In this document: positions 46,391-56,108 of the stretch, piece by piece | How the letters are laid out: every line of letters starts with the position of its first letter | Position numbering within the stretch: position 1 is the first letter of the stretch | NCBI GenBank assembly: GCA_002086835.1 | Contig: MVIG01000008.1 | Coordinates: 248,001-312,000 of the forward strand | Length of the DNA: 64,000 nt | Direction: 5' to 3' | From: Mycolicibacterium porcinum | Lineage (GTDB): Bacteria; Actinomycetota; Actinomycetes; Mycobacteriales; Mycobacteriaceae | Position numbers and translations under genes: made by a program | Notes under the pieces: generated by a model | Databases searched by the model: none | Seen by the model: the letters and a program-made list of their open reading frames with translations, nothing else | What the model was told of the DNA's origin: nothing

Positions 46391-48066
46391 CTAGATCTCG
46401 ATGACGGTGGGGACGATCATCGGCTGACGCCGGTAGGTCTCCCCCACCCACTTGCCCACGGTGCGCCGCACGGCCTGAGCGATCCGGGTCGGATCCGTGA
46501 CGTTGTCGGCGGCAAGGCTTTCCAGCTCCCGCTCGACGTTGCGCGCCACCGGCTCCAGCGCCTTCGGATCCTCGGAGAAGCCGCGGGAATGCAGCTGGGC
46601 GGGGCCTGCGGGTTTTCCGGTCTCGCGGTGGATGACCACCGTCACCGCCACGAAACCCGAAGACAGGATGAGGCGTTCGCCGAGCGTGGCGTCACCGACA
46701 TCCCCGGTGATCAACCCGTCGACGAACATCTTGCCGACAGACACCGCCCCGGCGATCGAGGCCTTACCTGCCACCAGATCCACACTCACGCCGTTCTCGG
46801 CCAGCACGATGTTCTCCTGCGGAACGCCGGTGCTGGCGGCCAGCGCCGCATTGGCCCGCATGTGCCGCCACGTGCCGTGCACCGGCATCACGTTGCGGGG
46901 ACGCACCCCGTTGTAGAGGAACAGCAGCTCCCCCGCGTAGGCGTGGCCGGAAACATGCACGCGCGCTTGGGCATTGGTGACAACGCGGGCGCCGATCTTG
47001 GCCAGTGCGTCGATGACCCCGTACACCGCTTCCTCATTGCCCGGGATCAGCGACGAGGACAGGATGATCAGATCGCCCGCGGTCAGCGTGATGCTGCGGT
47101 GCTCGCCGCGCGACATCCGCGACAGCGCGGCCATCGGCTCACCCTGGGTACCGGTGGTGATCAGCACGACCTTCTCGGCCGGCATCATCTCGGCGGCTCC
47201 GATGTCGAGGATGTCGGAGTCGTCGACTCGCAGGTAGCCCAGTTCGCGGGCGATACCCATGTTGCGCACCATCGAGCGGCCGACGAACGAGACCCGCCGT
47301 CCCAGCGCCACCGCGGCGTCGACGATCTGTTGCACGCGGTCGACGTTCGAGGCGAAGCAGGCCACGATCACCCGGCCCTCGGCCCCACGGATCAGCCGGT
47401 GCAGCGTCGGGCCGACCTCGCTCTCCGACGGGCTGACGCCGGGGTGCTCGGAATTGGTCGAGTCACACAGGAACAGGTCGACGCCGGCATCACCGAGCCG
47501 CGACATGCCGGGCAGGTCGGTCGGGCGGCCGTCGAGTGGCTGCTGGTCGAGCTTGATGTCCCCGGTGTGCAGGACGGTGCCTGCGCCGGTGTGGATTGCG
47601 ACGGCCAGACATCCCGGGATCGAGTGGTTGACCGCGAAGTACTCACATTCGAAGACACCGTGCTGGCTGCTCTGCCGCTCGGCGACCTCGACGCACACCG
47701 GCTTGATGCGATGCTCCCGGCACTTCTCCCGGATCAGCGCGATGGTGAATTTCGAGCCGACCACCGGAATGTCCGGGCGCAGTTTGAGCAGGAACGGGAT
47801 CGCGCCGATGTGGTCCTCATGGGCGTGGGTGACGACGAGCGCCTCGACATCCTCGAGCCGGTCCTCGACGTGCCGCAGATCCGGCAGGATCAGGTCCACG
47901 CCGGGTTCGTCGTGCCCGGGGAACAGCACCCCGCAGTCCACGATGAGCAACCGGCCCAAGTGCTCGAAGACCGTCATGTTGCGGCCGATTTCGCTGATTC
48001 CGCCCAGCGCGGTAACTCGCAGACCGCCGGGGGCCAATGGCTTGGGGGGTGCGAGTTCGGCGGTCA

Positions 48067-48067
<1 letters not shown>
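46391..48067 (-). CDS. rnj: ribonuclease J
   Basis: A 558-residue metallo-beta-lactamase/beta-CASP nuclease with endonuclease and 5'-exonuclease activity in rRNA maturation and mRNA decay. The zinc motif HAHEDH is at residues 81-86; HTGDIKLDQ and the beta-CASP motifs (GRSMVRNMGIARELGYL, TTGTQGEPMAALSRM read in part, MPVHGTWRH) follow. The start GTG at 48067 shares one base with the dapA stop (TAGTG), so the two are translationally coupled, as in other mycobacteria. Confidence 0.96.
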
Positions 48068-48978
<911 letters not shown>

Positions 48979-48997
48979 TTACCCCGGGCCGATCGGA

Positions 48998-49078
48998 CCT
49001 CTGTCGCCGTGTTGACCGGCGACTCCGTCAAGCCTCCGTCGCCGTGTTGACCGGCGACTCCGTCAAGCCTCCGTCGCC
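48998..49078 (-). repeat. 35-bp tandem repeat, 2.3 copies, reaching into the end of thyX
   Basis: Units 48998-49032 and 49033-49067 differ at one base; a third partial unit covers 49068-49078. The repeated sequence includes the last codons and the stop region of thyX (minus strand GCGACGGAGGCTTGA), so the true stop lies within the array. Confidence 0.85.
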
Positions 49079-49815
49079 AAAGGGGAGGTAGCCACCTCAC
49101 TCCCGTCCGCCAACGTCGAAATCTCGAAATCGGAGAAGACCGCCGGAGCCGCCTCGACCAGCTCACGCAGGCAGGCGATCGCCAGCCTGCGGATCTCGAC
49201 ATCGGCATGTTCGCTGGCCCGCATCGCGATGAAATGACGCCAGGCGCGGTAGTTGCCGGTGACGACGATCCGGGTCTCGGTGGCGTTGGGCAGCACCGCC
49301 CGGGCGGCCTGTCTGGCCTGCTTGCGACGCAGAACGGCGTTGGGTTGATCGGCGAACTTCGCCTCGAGACGCGCCAGCAGTTCGGTGTAGGTGGCCCGGC
49401 TGGCGTCGGCTGCCGCGGTGAAGATCTCCACCAGCTCCGGGTCGTCCTCGAACCCGGGCGGGACCACCACCTCGGCATCGTTCTCGGGCACGTAGCGCTG
49501 TGACAGCTGCGAGTAGGAGAAGTGCCGGTGCCGGATCAGCTCGTGAGTGGCCGATCGGGAGATGCCGCTGATGTAGAAGGACACCGAGGCGTGTTCGAGC
49601 ACCGAGAAGTGCCCGACGTCGATGATGTGCCGGATGTAGCTCGCGTTGGTCGCCGTCCTCGGATTGGGCTTCGACCAACTCTGGTAACAGGCCCGGCCGG
49701 CGAACTCGGTGAGCGCAGGCCCGCCGTCGGCGTCGGTGCTCCACGGCACGTCAGGCGGCGCCTGGAATTCCGTCTTGGCGATCAGCTGCACGCGCAGCGG
49801 CGCGATCTCGGCCAC
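49063..49815 (-). CDS. thyX: flavin-dependent thymidylate synthase
   Basis: A 250-residue FAD enzyme making dTMP with methylene-tetrahydrofolate and NADPH. The ThyX motif RHR-x7-S is seen as [11 protein letters not shown] at residues 95-105. GEDs such as [17 protein letters not shown] are typical. TAGGGT six bases before the GTG at 49815 gives a leaderless start. The last codons lie in a tandem repeat. A classical ThyA is also encoded 12 kb away; having both is normal in mycobacteria. Confidence 0.95.
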   Translation of the reverse strand: MAEIAPLRVQLIAKTEFQAPPDVPWSTDADGGPALTEFAGRACYQSWSKPNPRTATNASYIRHIIDVGHFSVLEHASVSFYISGISRSATHELIRHRHFSYSQLSQRYVPENDAEVVVPPGFEDDPELVEIFTAAADASRATYTELLARLEAKFADQPNAVLRRKQARQAARAVLPNATETRIVVTGNYRAWRHFIAMRASEHADVEIRRLAIACLRELVEAAPAVFSDFEISTLADGSEVATSPLATEA

Positions 49816-49857
49816 TCGATCACCCTACTGTCGAGCCCATTGCGGCGGCTCAGCAGC

Positions 49858-49921
49858 GCGCCGACTTCTACCCCATGGCTGTTGAACGGCCGATTTACGA
49901 CCACGCGGTAGAAATCGGCGC
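49858..49921. repeat. imperfect inverted repeat upstream of the DMT-like gene
   Basis: Arms at 49858-49874 (GCGCCGACTTCTACCCC) and 49905-49921 (GCGGTAGAAATCGGCGC) pair at 15 of 17 positions around a 30-base loop. It lies in the divergent gap between thyX and the next gene, close to the latter's promoter. It may be a small mobile repeat or a structured element. Confidence 0.5.
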
Positions 49922-49952
49922 AGGTTCACCGAGCGAGACCCCTTCACGCTCC

Positions 49953-49958
49953 TACAAT
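49953..49958 (+). promoter_or_regulatory. -10 element giving a leaderless uORF
   Basis: TACAAT, a near-perfect -10 hexamer, is followed by six bases and an ATG at 49965. The spacing is the same as at the other leaderless genes in this window. Confidence 0.6.
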
Positions 49959-49964
49959 CGCCTG

Positions 49965-49988
49965 ATGTCCGGCGGTCCGCAGTGCTGA
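49965..49988 (+). CDS. putative leaderless uORF (MSGGPQC)
   Basis: Seven codons plus a TGA. The ATG lies at the predicted transcript 5' end. The reading frame ends at 49988, overlapping the GTG start (49982) of the DMT-like gene in another frame. The last sense codon is cysteine. Short leaderless ORFs with cysteine codons control downstream genes in mycobacteria, but one cysteine is fewer than in the known attenuators. Confidence 0.4.
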   Translation: MSGGPQC

Positions 49989-50848
49989 TCGGTGTGGCCG
50001 CCGCGCTGCTGGCGTGCGTCGGTTACGGCACGGCCTCGGTTCTGCAGTCGTATGCCGCAGGACATTCCGCCGCGGCGACGGCCACCGCTGACAGCGGCCC
50101 CACACTGAGGTCCACGATCACCGCCATGCTGGCGCCGGTCTTCATCGCAGGGATGGCGCTCGACCTAATCGGTTTCGGGGGCAGCCTGGTATCGGCCCGG
50201 CTGATTCCACTGTTCCTGTCCCAAACGATCATCAGCGCCAATCTCGTGGTCACCGCGGTGCTGAGCATCTTCGTGCTGGGTGTCCGGCTACATCGGCGCG
50301 ACTGGGCCGCGATCGCCATAGTTCTTGTGGCGCTGTGTGTTCTGGGGGCCACCGCGGGACGTCTGGGCGACCGCGATCCCGGTGCGGTGATGCATTGGGG
50401 CGTCCTCGTGGTGTCGGCGATCATCCTGGCCCTGGGTGCGACGCTGGTCCGCCTGCTCGGGAAGAACGCCGCCGTGCCCGCGGGCCTGATCGCCGGGGTG
50501 CTCTACGGCGCCATGGCGGTCGCGGTGCGCGTCGTCGATGGTCTCGAGCCGCTGAACGTGGGTGTGTTGATCGCCGACCCGGCGCTGTGGGCCATCCTGG
50601 TCGCAGGCCTGGGCGGGTTCTATCTGTTCACCGTTGCCCTCCAGATCGGTTCGGTCAACGGTGTCGCCGCGGCATTGGTGGTCGGCGAGACCGTGGTCCC
50701 CGGCATCGTGGGTGTGGTGCTGCTGGGCGACGTCTCCCGACCGGGCTACGGCTGGCTGGTGGCCATCGCGTTCATCGCGGCCGTCGCCGGCGCGGTGGGA
50801 CTCGCTGTCTCCGGCGCCGCCGAATACGAGCGGGCGCAGACTTCCTGA
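49982..50848 (+). CDS. DMT/EamA-like membrane protein
   Basis: A 288-residue integral membrane protein with nine or ten hydrophobic helices from the first residue (LIGVAAALLACVGYGTASVL) to the end (WLVAIAFIAAVAGAVGLAVSG). The repeated organisation and the motif VNGVAAALVVGETVVPGIVG resemble drug/metabolite transporter superfamily members that are common in mycobacteria. The substrate is unknown. The GTG at 49982 overlaps the stop of a short leaderless uORF. No gene follows closely; a hairpin lies about 80 bp after the stop. Confidence 0.8.
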   Translation: MLIGVAAALLACVGYGTASVLQSYAAGHSAAATATADSGPTLRSTITAMLAPVFIAGMALDLIGFGGSLVSARLIPLFLSQTIISANLVVTAVLSIFVLGVRLHRRDWAAIAIVLVALCVLGATAGRLGDRDPGAVMHWGVLVVSAIILALGATLVRLLGKNAAVPAGLIAGVLYGAMAVAVRVVDGLEPLNVGVLIADPALWAILVAGLGGFYLFTVALQIGSVNGVAAALVVGETVVPGIVGVVLLGDVSRPGYGWLVAIAFIAAVAGAVGLAVSGAAEYERAQTS

Positions 50849-50929
50849 TCCGAACGTGTCGCAGCGGCCATCTCGTCTCCGCTTGTCCCCCGATCGGCGG
50901 ATCCGGAATTGATCCGGGTCGGGGCCCGA

Positions 50930-50948
50930 TCGGCGGACCGTCCGCCGA
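50930..50948 (+). terminator. possible hairpin terminator
   Basis: TCGGCGGA-CCG-TCCGCCGA is an 8-bp perfect stem with a three-base loop, 81 bases after the DMT-like gene. The 5' arm is part of a direct repeat (CCCGATCGGCGGA, also at about 50889). No U-tract follows. Confidence 0.4.
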
Positions 50949-51041
50949 CTCCATTTGAACGAAACTGAGCGCTGACTCGATATCCCTGCAGCGCACCGCA
51001 TCTCCGCAACACCCAAGCGAAACTGATCATGAGGAGCCACC

Positions 51042-51323
51042 GTGCATTACGAGATTCTGGATCTGGTCCGAGAACGCGCCAACGAGAAAGACTGGGACCT
51101 GATCTTCGACAGCGGCCCGAATGCGGAGTACCGCACGATGGTGTGGGAGCACCCGCTGCTCAGCGCATCCGGCGTGGCGACCGAGCTGGAGATCGGGTTC
51201 AGTCCGGATGGGCGCATCGTCTTCTCCGAACGGCGCCTCGGCGGCGTCGCCCATAAGCGCATCAAACCCACCAACGCCTTTGTCTCAACCGATCTGTGTC
51301 TGGCGGCGCTTCAGATGATCTGA
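51042..51323 (+). CDS. small hypothetical protein
   Basis: A 93-residue soluble protein (MHYEILDLVRERANEKDW to TDLCLAALQMI). GAGGAG lies five bases before the GTG at 51042, which strongly supports translation. The pattern suggests a mixed alpha/beta domain with a beta strand pair (TELEIGFSPDGRIVFSERRLG). No family recognised. It stands alone between a DMT-like gene and a DUF4239 gene, all rightward. Confidence 0.7.
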   Translation: MHYEILDLVRERANEKDWDLIFDSGPNAEYRTMVWEHPLLSASGVATELEIGFSPDGRIVFSERRLGGVAHKRIKPTNAFVSTDLCLAALQMI

Positions 51324-51392
51324 CCGATATCCGCGGCGCAAACTGCACGATCCCCTCCGCACCGAGAAGTTTGCTGGCATCCTTTTTCAACT

Positions 51393-52178
51393 ATGGGCGA
51401 CTTTGGGTTGTTCGGGACCTGGCTCCTGCTCGCCGTGGTCATCGTGGGCGCCGTGGCCCTGGCTGTGGGCAGCGTGCTGCTGGCCAGCCGGGTCATCGCG
51501 CGTGACACGCGCCCGGAGCACAACTCGGTGTTGTCCCCGTTTCTCACCGTCGTGGGCCTGGTGTACGGCGCACTCCTCGGCTTCACCGTGGTCGTCGGTT
51601 GGCAGCAGTACCTCTCCGCTCAGACGAACGTGTCCAACGAGGCCTCCACGTTGGTAACCATGTACCGCCAGACGGTGGCCATGCCGCAGCCGGAACAGAC
51701 CCAGGTCCGCGAACAACTGCGCCGGTATGCGGCCGCGGTACAGGGCCCCGAATGGGGCAAGGAAGAGTTCGGCCCCATCAGCAACAACGGCCGGCATGCA
51801 CTCACCGAGATGTACCGCATCGTCGGTACCGCCAAGCCGGACTCGACCGCCGGCCCGATCAACAGCCAGTTCCTCAGCCAACTGGCCACGCTGACGTCGG
51901 ACCGCAGTGCCCGCATCCTCAATTCCAGCCCCCGGATACCCGTGCTGTTGTGGTGCGCCCTGATCTTCGGCAGCCTGGTGCTGATCGCCTTGGCGAGCTT
52001 CATGCGACTGGAGAGCAGCCGCGCCCACATGATCCTGGTCAGCACCGTCACCGTGCTGCTGGCCTTGCTGCTCTTCCTCGTCTTCATGCTCGACCATCCG
52101 TACGGCCCGGTCGGGGTTACCCCACAACGATTTTCCCACGCCGTGGCGGTGTTCGACCTGATCGACCAGGGGACCTGA
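51393..52178 (+). CDS. DUF4239 (bestrophin-like) membrane protein
   Basis: A 261-residue membrane protein. Two helices lie at the N-terminus (LLLAVVIVGAVALAVGSVLL and FLTVVGLVYGALLGFTVVVGW), a cytoplasmic helical domain with NEASTLVTMYRQT in the middle, and two helices at the C-terminus (VLLWCALIFGSLVLIALASF, MILVSTVTVLLALLLFLVF) followed by DHPYGPVGVTPQRF. This is the DUF4239 layout, remotely related to bestrophin channels. Function unknown. No clear ribosome site is seen. Confidence 0.85.
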   Translation: MGDFGLFGTWLLLAVVIVGAVALAVGSVLLASRVIARDTRPEHNSVLSPFLTVVGLVYGALLGFTVVVGWQQYLSAQTNVSNEASTLVTMYRQTVAMPQPEQTQVREQLRRYAAAVQGPEWGKEEFGPISNNGRHALTEMYRIVGTAKPDSTAGPINSQFLSQLATLTSDRSARILNSSPRIPVLLWCALIFGSLVLIALASFMRLESSRAHMILVSTVTVLLALLLFLVFMLDHPYGPVGVTPQRFSHAVAVFDLIDQGT

Positions 52179-52289
52179 CCGCACTCGTAACCCGTTTCTC
52201 TGCGTCGGTTTCCACCGGAGGGCTGTGGTTCGACGGCGGCCACAGCCCAGGCGTCGAAACCGGCGGGCGACCTGCGTCACATTCACCTA

Positions 52290-52319
52290 TTGACTCAATT
52301 ACGTGACACACCGTAATTT
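52290..52319 (+). promoter_or_regulatory. promoter and operator of the TetR operon
   Basis: TTGACT (52290-52295) and TAATTT (52314-52319) are separated by 18 bases; GTG follows six bases later. The inverted repeat AATTACG-N8-CGTAATT (52297-52318) fills the spacer and part of the -10. A repressor bound there would block the promoter. Confidence 0.72.
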
Positions 52320-52325
52320 AACTGT

Positions 52326-52937
52326 GTGTCCCCGATCACAGGCCCGGGCCGGCCGCGTGACCCTCAAACCCAGCGCGACATCATGCGTGCCACCCGTGAT
52401 CTGCTGGCACGTGACGGCTACGACCAGCTGTCCATCGAATCCATCGCCCGCGAGGCCGGGGTCAGCCGGCCTACCGTCTACCGGCGCTGGCCGTCGAAGG
52501 CACACCTGGTCTTCGACGCCGCCTTCGAGCAGCCGCCGGGTGGTGAACTCCTCTCGGTGACAGGAGATTTCGAGACCGACGTGCGCGCCTTCGCCGGCGC
52601 TGTTCTCACGTTCTGGCTCGATCCCGTGGTCGAGGCCGCCGCACTCGGGATCCTCACCGAGCGCCGCCGCGACCCGGAGTTGCACATCCGCACCCAGCAA
52701 CTGCTCGATGAGCGGACCAAGGACGCCTTCCGCGCGCTGGTCTCCTCCGGTATCGAGCAGGGCCGGGTCCACCCCGATGTCGACGTCGACATGGTCTATC
52801 AGGCCGTGATCGGCACCGCGTTCTACACCGCTCACATGGAACCGGACGTCGATGTCGACGCCACCGCAGATCGACTGTGCTCCTTGCTGATCGAAGGAGC
52901 CGGACGTACCCACCCCCGAAGGAAGGACCAAGCATGA
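52326..52937 (+). CDS. TetR family transcriptional regulator
   Basis: A 203-residue repressor. The helix-turn-helix is at about residues 19-66 (RATRDLLARDGYDQLSIESI and AREAGVSRPTVYRRWPSKAHLV). The C-terminal ligand-binding domain is of the TetR_C_16/11-like type and gives no hint of the ligand. The GTG at 52326 is leaderless. The stop overlaps the DUF1214 start (ATGA). An inverted repeat overlaps its own promoter, so autoregulation of the three-gene operon is likely. Confidence 0.9.
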   Translation: MSPITGPGRPRDPQTQRDIMRATRDLLARDGYDQLSIESIAREAGVSRPTVYRRWPSKAHLVFDAAFEQPPGGELLSVTGDFETDVRAFAGAVLTFWLDPVVEAAALGILTERRRDPELHIRTQQLLDERTKDAFRALVSSGIEQGRVHPDVDVDMVYQAVIGTAFYTAHMEPDVDVDATADRLCSLLIEGAGRTHPRRKDQA

Positions 52938-54010
52938 CCGACACGACCGAGCTGTCCGCAGCGTTCAACGGGCTGCTCGACGAGGTGCGCGCCATCGAGC
53001 GGAAACTGCTCGACGCGGATCCGGCACTCAGCGAGCCCGATCTGCTCGACGGGTACCGGCTGGCATTCAGCGTGCTGCGCGTCGCCGTCGACGCGTACGT
53101 GTGGGGTGACCGCGACAAGCCGATCCTGGTCGACGTCATCAGCCCCTACCTCAAGTGGGGCGGGGACAACTCCGACGCGTTCTACCAGCTCGCACCCCTT
53201 GACCCGGCCCGCACGTACCGGGTCAGGGGCAACCGCGGCGATGCGGTGTACCTGTCGATGACGGTATACGGCGGGCCCGGCGAGGGCCGCTACAGCGACC
53301 GGATCGTCGGCACGATCAACAACCGTGACCTCGAATTCGACGAGGACGGGAACTTCGAGTTCGTCATGAGCCCCGACCCGCATCCGGGCGCCTGGCTCAA
53401 GCTCGATCCGGACACCGAATTCGCCCTGACCCGTGATTATCTGAATGATCCGGACACCGGGCGCCGGCCGGAATGGCGGATCGAGACGCTCGACCCGCCG
53501 GCCCGCCGCTCCGACAGCGCAGCCGAACTGGCCCGTCGCTTCCAGTATGCGAAAAACTGGCTGCACGAACAGGTTTCGTTCCTGCCCACCAAGGTGGAGC
53601 CCGCCAATCAGCTGCACCCGCCGTTCCCCGTCCCGCAGAACGCCTACGGCTGGTCGGCGGCCGACGCGGCCTATGCGATGGGTGCCTATGAACTCGAGCC
53701 GGATCAGGCCCTGGTGATCGAGGGCACCTCACCGGACTGCGTGTTCTGGAACCTCTGCCTGTGGAATCCGTTCCTGCACACCTACGACTACACCCACGAG
53801 CGGGTGACGATCAACGGCGCCCACGTCACCTACGAGCCGGACGGCTCCTGGCGCATCGTCATCAGCGACAAGGATCCGGGCCATCCGAACTGGGTGTCGA
53901 CGGCCGGACGGTCCAAGGGCCTCATCTGGCTGCGCTGGTTCCTGCCCGAGGAGACCCCCGCGCACCCGCAGTGCCGGGTGGTCGATGTGGCCGAGGTATC
54001 GGCCCGGTGA
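52934..54010 (+). CDS. DUF1214 domain protein
   Basis: A 358-residue soluble protein. The C-terminal DUF1214 region includes ECVFWNLCLWNPFL-like sequence (DCVFWNLCLWNPF), VTYEPDGSWRIVISDKDPGHPNW and GLIWLRWFLPEE. The N-terminal part contains YVWGDRDKPILVDVISPYLKWGG. DUF1214 proteins often occur with DUF1254 partners or sulfotransferases in mycobacteria; the reaction is unknown. GAAGGA precedes the ATG. It is coupled to the TetR gene (ATGA) and to the sulfotransferase (GTGA). Confidence 0.87.
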   Translation: MTDTTELSAAFNGLLDEVRAIERKLLDADPALSEPDLLDGYRLAFSVLRVAVDAYVWGDRDKPILVDVISPYLKWGGDNSDAFYQLAPLDPARTYRVRGNRGDAVYLSMTVYGGPGEGRYSDRIVGTINNRDLEFDEDGNFEFVMSPDPHPGAWLKLDPDTEFALTRDYLNDPDTGRRPEWRIETLDPPARRSDSAAELARRFQYAKNWLHEQVSFLPTKVEPANQLHPPFPVPQNAYGWSAADAAYAMGAYELEPDQALVIEGTSPDCVFWNLCLWNPFLHTYDYTHERVTINGAHVTYEPDGSWRIVISDKDPGHPNWVSTAGRSKGLIWLRWFLPEETPAHPQCRVVDVAEVSAR

Positions 54011-55254
54011 CCACCAGCATGCGGCGCCCGGCGCCGATCCGGTTCGATGATCTGAGCGATCCGGTGTATCCCCCGGCGGCCCAACCGATTCGCGACGGAC
54101 TGGCCGGCTACGGAGCGAACCTGGACCTCACGCCGGCCGCTCTGCTGACGGCCGCGGCCGAGCGGACCGGCCTGGACGATTTCGGCGATACCGCGTTCCG
54201 GGAACGTCTCGACGTACTCTGTACCGCACTGCGTGACGAAGCGGGTCTGTCCGATACCGGTGTGGCGATCGCGTTCGAGCAGTTGGTCGGCAACCTGGTC
54301 AACCGGCTGCGCCTGGAGGCGCTGATCGCCGAGCATCCCGAGATCGAGGACGTCGAGATCGAACGGCCGATCATCATCTGCGGTCTCCCCCGCACCGGCA
54401 CCACGCATCTGCACAACCTGCTCGCCGCCGACCCTACCCTGCGTCATCTGCCCTACTGGGAGAGTCTGGAACCGGTGCCCGCACCCGGCGAGGACACCCC
54501 ACAGCCGCGCCGGGATCGGTGCGGCGCGGGACTGGAACTGGTGCACACCTCACTGCCGGAGTTCCGGCGGATGCATGACATGACCGTCGATCACGCCCAC
54601 GAGGAGATCCAGCTCCTGGCCAACGACATCTCGGGCATGCTCTTCGAAACCACCTACTACGTACCGAGTTTCGCCGCTCACTACAAGACACACGACCAGG
54701 CGGCGTCCTATCGGTACGTCAAGCGCAGCCTGCAGGCGATGCAGTGGCTGCGCGGCGGGACTCGTTGGGTACTCAAATCACCCCAGCATCTGGAGCAGTT
54801 CCCCACCCTCGCCGCCACCTTTCCGGACGCGACTTTCGTTGTCACCCATCGCGATCCGGTCGAGGTGACGCTGTCGATGATGACGATGATCTGCTATGCG
54901 ACCCGGATGGCGGTGACCCGTCCCGATGTCGTGCAGCTGACCGGGCACTGGCTGGGCCGCATCGACGATCTGCTCGCCGGCTGCATCCGTGATCGTGACG
55001 TGCTGCCCGCCGGGCAATCCATCGATGTCCGGTTCGACGATTTCATGGCCGACGAGCGGGGCACCCTGGCCGACATCTACCGGCTGGCCGATCAACCGTT
55101 CGGCGACGATGTGCGGGCCGCGATGACCGACTTCCTCACCGAGCACCCGCGCGGGCGCTACGGCGGTGTCATCTACGACGCGGCAGACCTTCACCTCGAT
55201 CCGGGCACCCTGGCCGAGCGTTTCCGGGGCTACCGCGAGCGGTTCCTCAGCTAA
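54007..55254 (+). CDS. sulfotransferase family protein
   Basis: A 415-residue PAPS-dependent sulfotransferase of the mycobacterial Stf type. The 5'-phosphosulfate loop GLPRTGTT is at residues 126-133 and the 3'-phosphate site is in FVVTHRDPVEVTLSMM. The acceptor is unknown; hydroxylated lipids or sterols are possible. The GTG at 54007 overlaps the DUF1214 stop (GTGA). It is the last gene of the TetR operon and overlaps the convergent gntR stop by 4 bp. Confidence 0.9.
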   Translation: MTTSMRRPAPIRFDDLSDPVYPPAAQPIRDGLAGYGANLDLTPAALLTAAAERTGLDDFGDTAFRERLDVLCTALRDEAGLSDTGVAIAFEQLVGNLVNRLRLEALIAEHPEIEDVEIERPIIICGLPRTGTTHLHNLLAADPTLRHLPYWESLEPVPAPGEDTPQPRRDRCGAGLELVHTSLPEFRRMHDMTVDHAHEEIQLLANDISGMLFETTYYVPSFAAHYKTHDQAASYRYVKRSLQAMQWLRGGTRWVLKSPQHLEQFPTLAATFPDATFVVTHRDPVEVTLSMMTMICYATRMAVTRPDVVQLTGHWLGRIDDLLAGCIRDRDVLPAGQSIDVRFDDFMADERGTLADIYRLADQPFGDDVRAAMTDFLTEHPRGRYGGVIYDAADLHLDPGTLAERFRGYRERFLS

Positions 55255-56039
55255 CCGCCCTGGCCGCCGACCCGGCGCATGGCGGCGGTGATGTGTTCGA
55301 AGTCGATCGCCAGGTGTGCGCGTGCCAGCGCTTCGGCGTCGTCGCCGCGACGCCCGGCGATCGCTTCGATCAGCTGTTCGTGCTCCCGCAGGGCCCGTAA
55401 CTCCATCTCGCGCATGGTCGCCGATTCACCCCAGAGGTGGGCCGGTGCGGCGATGCTGACCGAGGCTTCCAACTCGAGCAGCATCTGTTTGAGCACCGCG
55501 TTGCCGGCCGCGTCCATGATCGCCAGGTGCAACGCGCTGTCCGCCTGCTGGGCGGCCAGCCCGCTCTCGGCGCTGCGGTAGGCCTCGAGCCGTTCCCGCA
55601 GCACCGCGAGGTCACGGTCAGTTCGGGCTTCCGCGGCGGCGCGGCATACCGCACCGTGGATTCGGCAGATGGCATCGCAGCGATCCCGCAACTCGTCGAG
55701 TCGCGTGGTCAGGGTGCGCCCGACAGCGGCAGTCGATGACTCCGGCCATTGCTGCAGCACATAGGTGCCGCCGCCGCGGCCGCTGCGCCGGGTCTCCACC
55801 AGGCCCAGTTCGACCAGCCGGGCCAGGGCCGCACGGACCGTCATCCGGCCGACCTTCAGGGACGCGGCGAGTTCTCGTTCGGCAGGTAGCCGGGAGCCCG
55901 GCAGATATTCGCCGATCGCCACCGCGGTGACGAGACGGTCGGTGATCTCATCCACCCGCGAGGAGGGTTCGAGTTCGCGCTCGAGCAGCCCGGGCGTGGC
56001 GCCCGCGGGCTCTGTCGTCTGCGGCTCGGGATTCCCCAT
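55251..56039 (-). CDS. GntR family regulator, FadR/FCD subfamily
   Basis: A 262-residue regulator. The N-terminal winged helix carries LPGSRLPAERELAASLKVGR and MTVRAALARLVELGLVETR; the C-terminal FCD domain is helical with the metal/ligand-type residues Asp and His in ALHLAIMDAAGN and LREHEQLIEAI. The ATG at 56039 has TATTGT six bases upstream, a leaderless start. A long palindrome lies 36 bp upstream, between this gene and a peptidase gene that it probably represses together with the permease behind it. Confidence 0.9.
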   Translation of the reverse strand: MGNPEPQTTEPAGATPGLLERELEPSSRVDEITDRLVTAVAIGEYLPGSRLPAERELAASLKVGRMTVRAALARLVELGLVETRRSGRGGGTYVLQQWPESSTAAVGRTLTTRLDELRDRCDAICRIHGAVCRAAAEARTDRDLAVLRERLEAYRSAESGLAAQQADSALHLAIMDAAGNAVLKQMLLELEASVSIAAPAHLWGESATMREMELRALREHEQLIEAIAGRRGDDAEALARAHLAIDFEHITAAMRRVGGQGG

Positions 56040-56074
56040 GCGCACACAATATCGACGCCGCACATTAAATCCTG

Positions 56075-56107
56075 ATTAATGGTCTTGTCACAAGACCATT
56101 AATGGTC
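56075..56107. promoter_or_regulatory. 29-bp perfect palindrome, GntR operator
   Basis: The arms ATTAATGGTCTTG and CAAGACCATTAAT (56075-56087, 56091-56103) flank TCA. The right arm overlaps a second palindrome, GACCATTAATGGTC (56094-56107), which ends one base before the peptidase ATG. The GGTC/GACC half-sites suit a FadR-type GntR regulator. Confidence 0.8.
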
Positions 56108-56108
56108 C

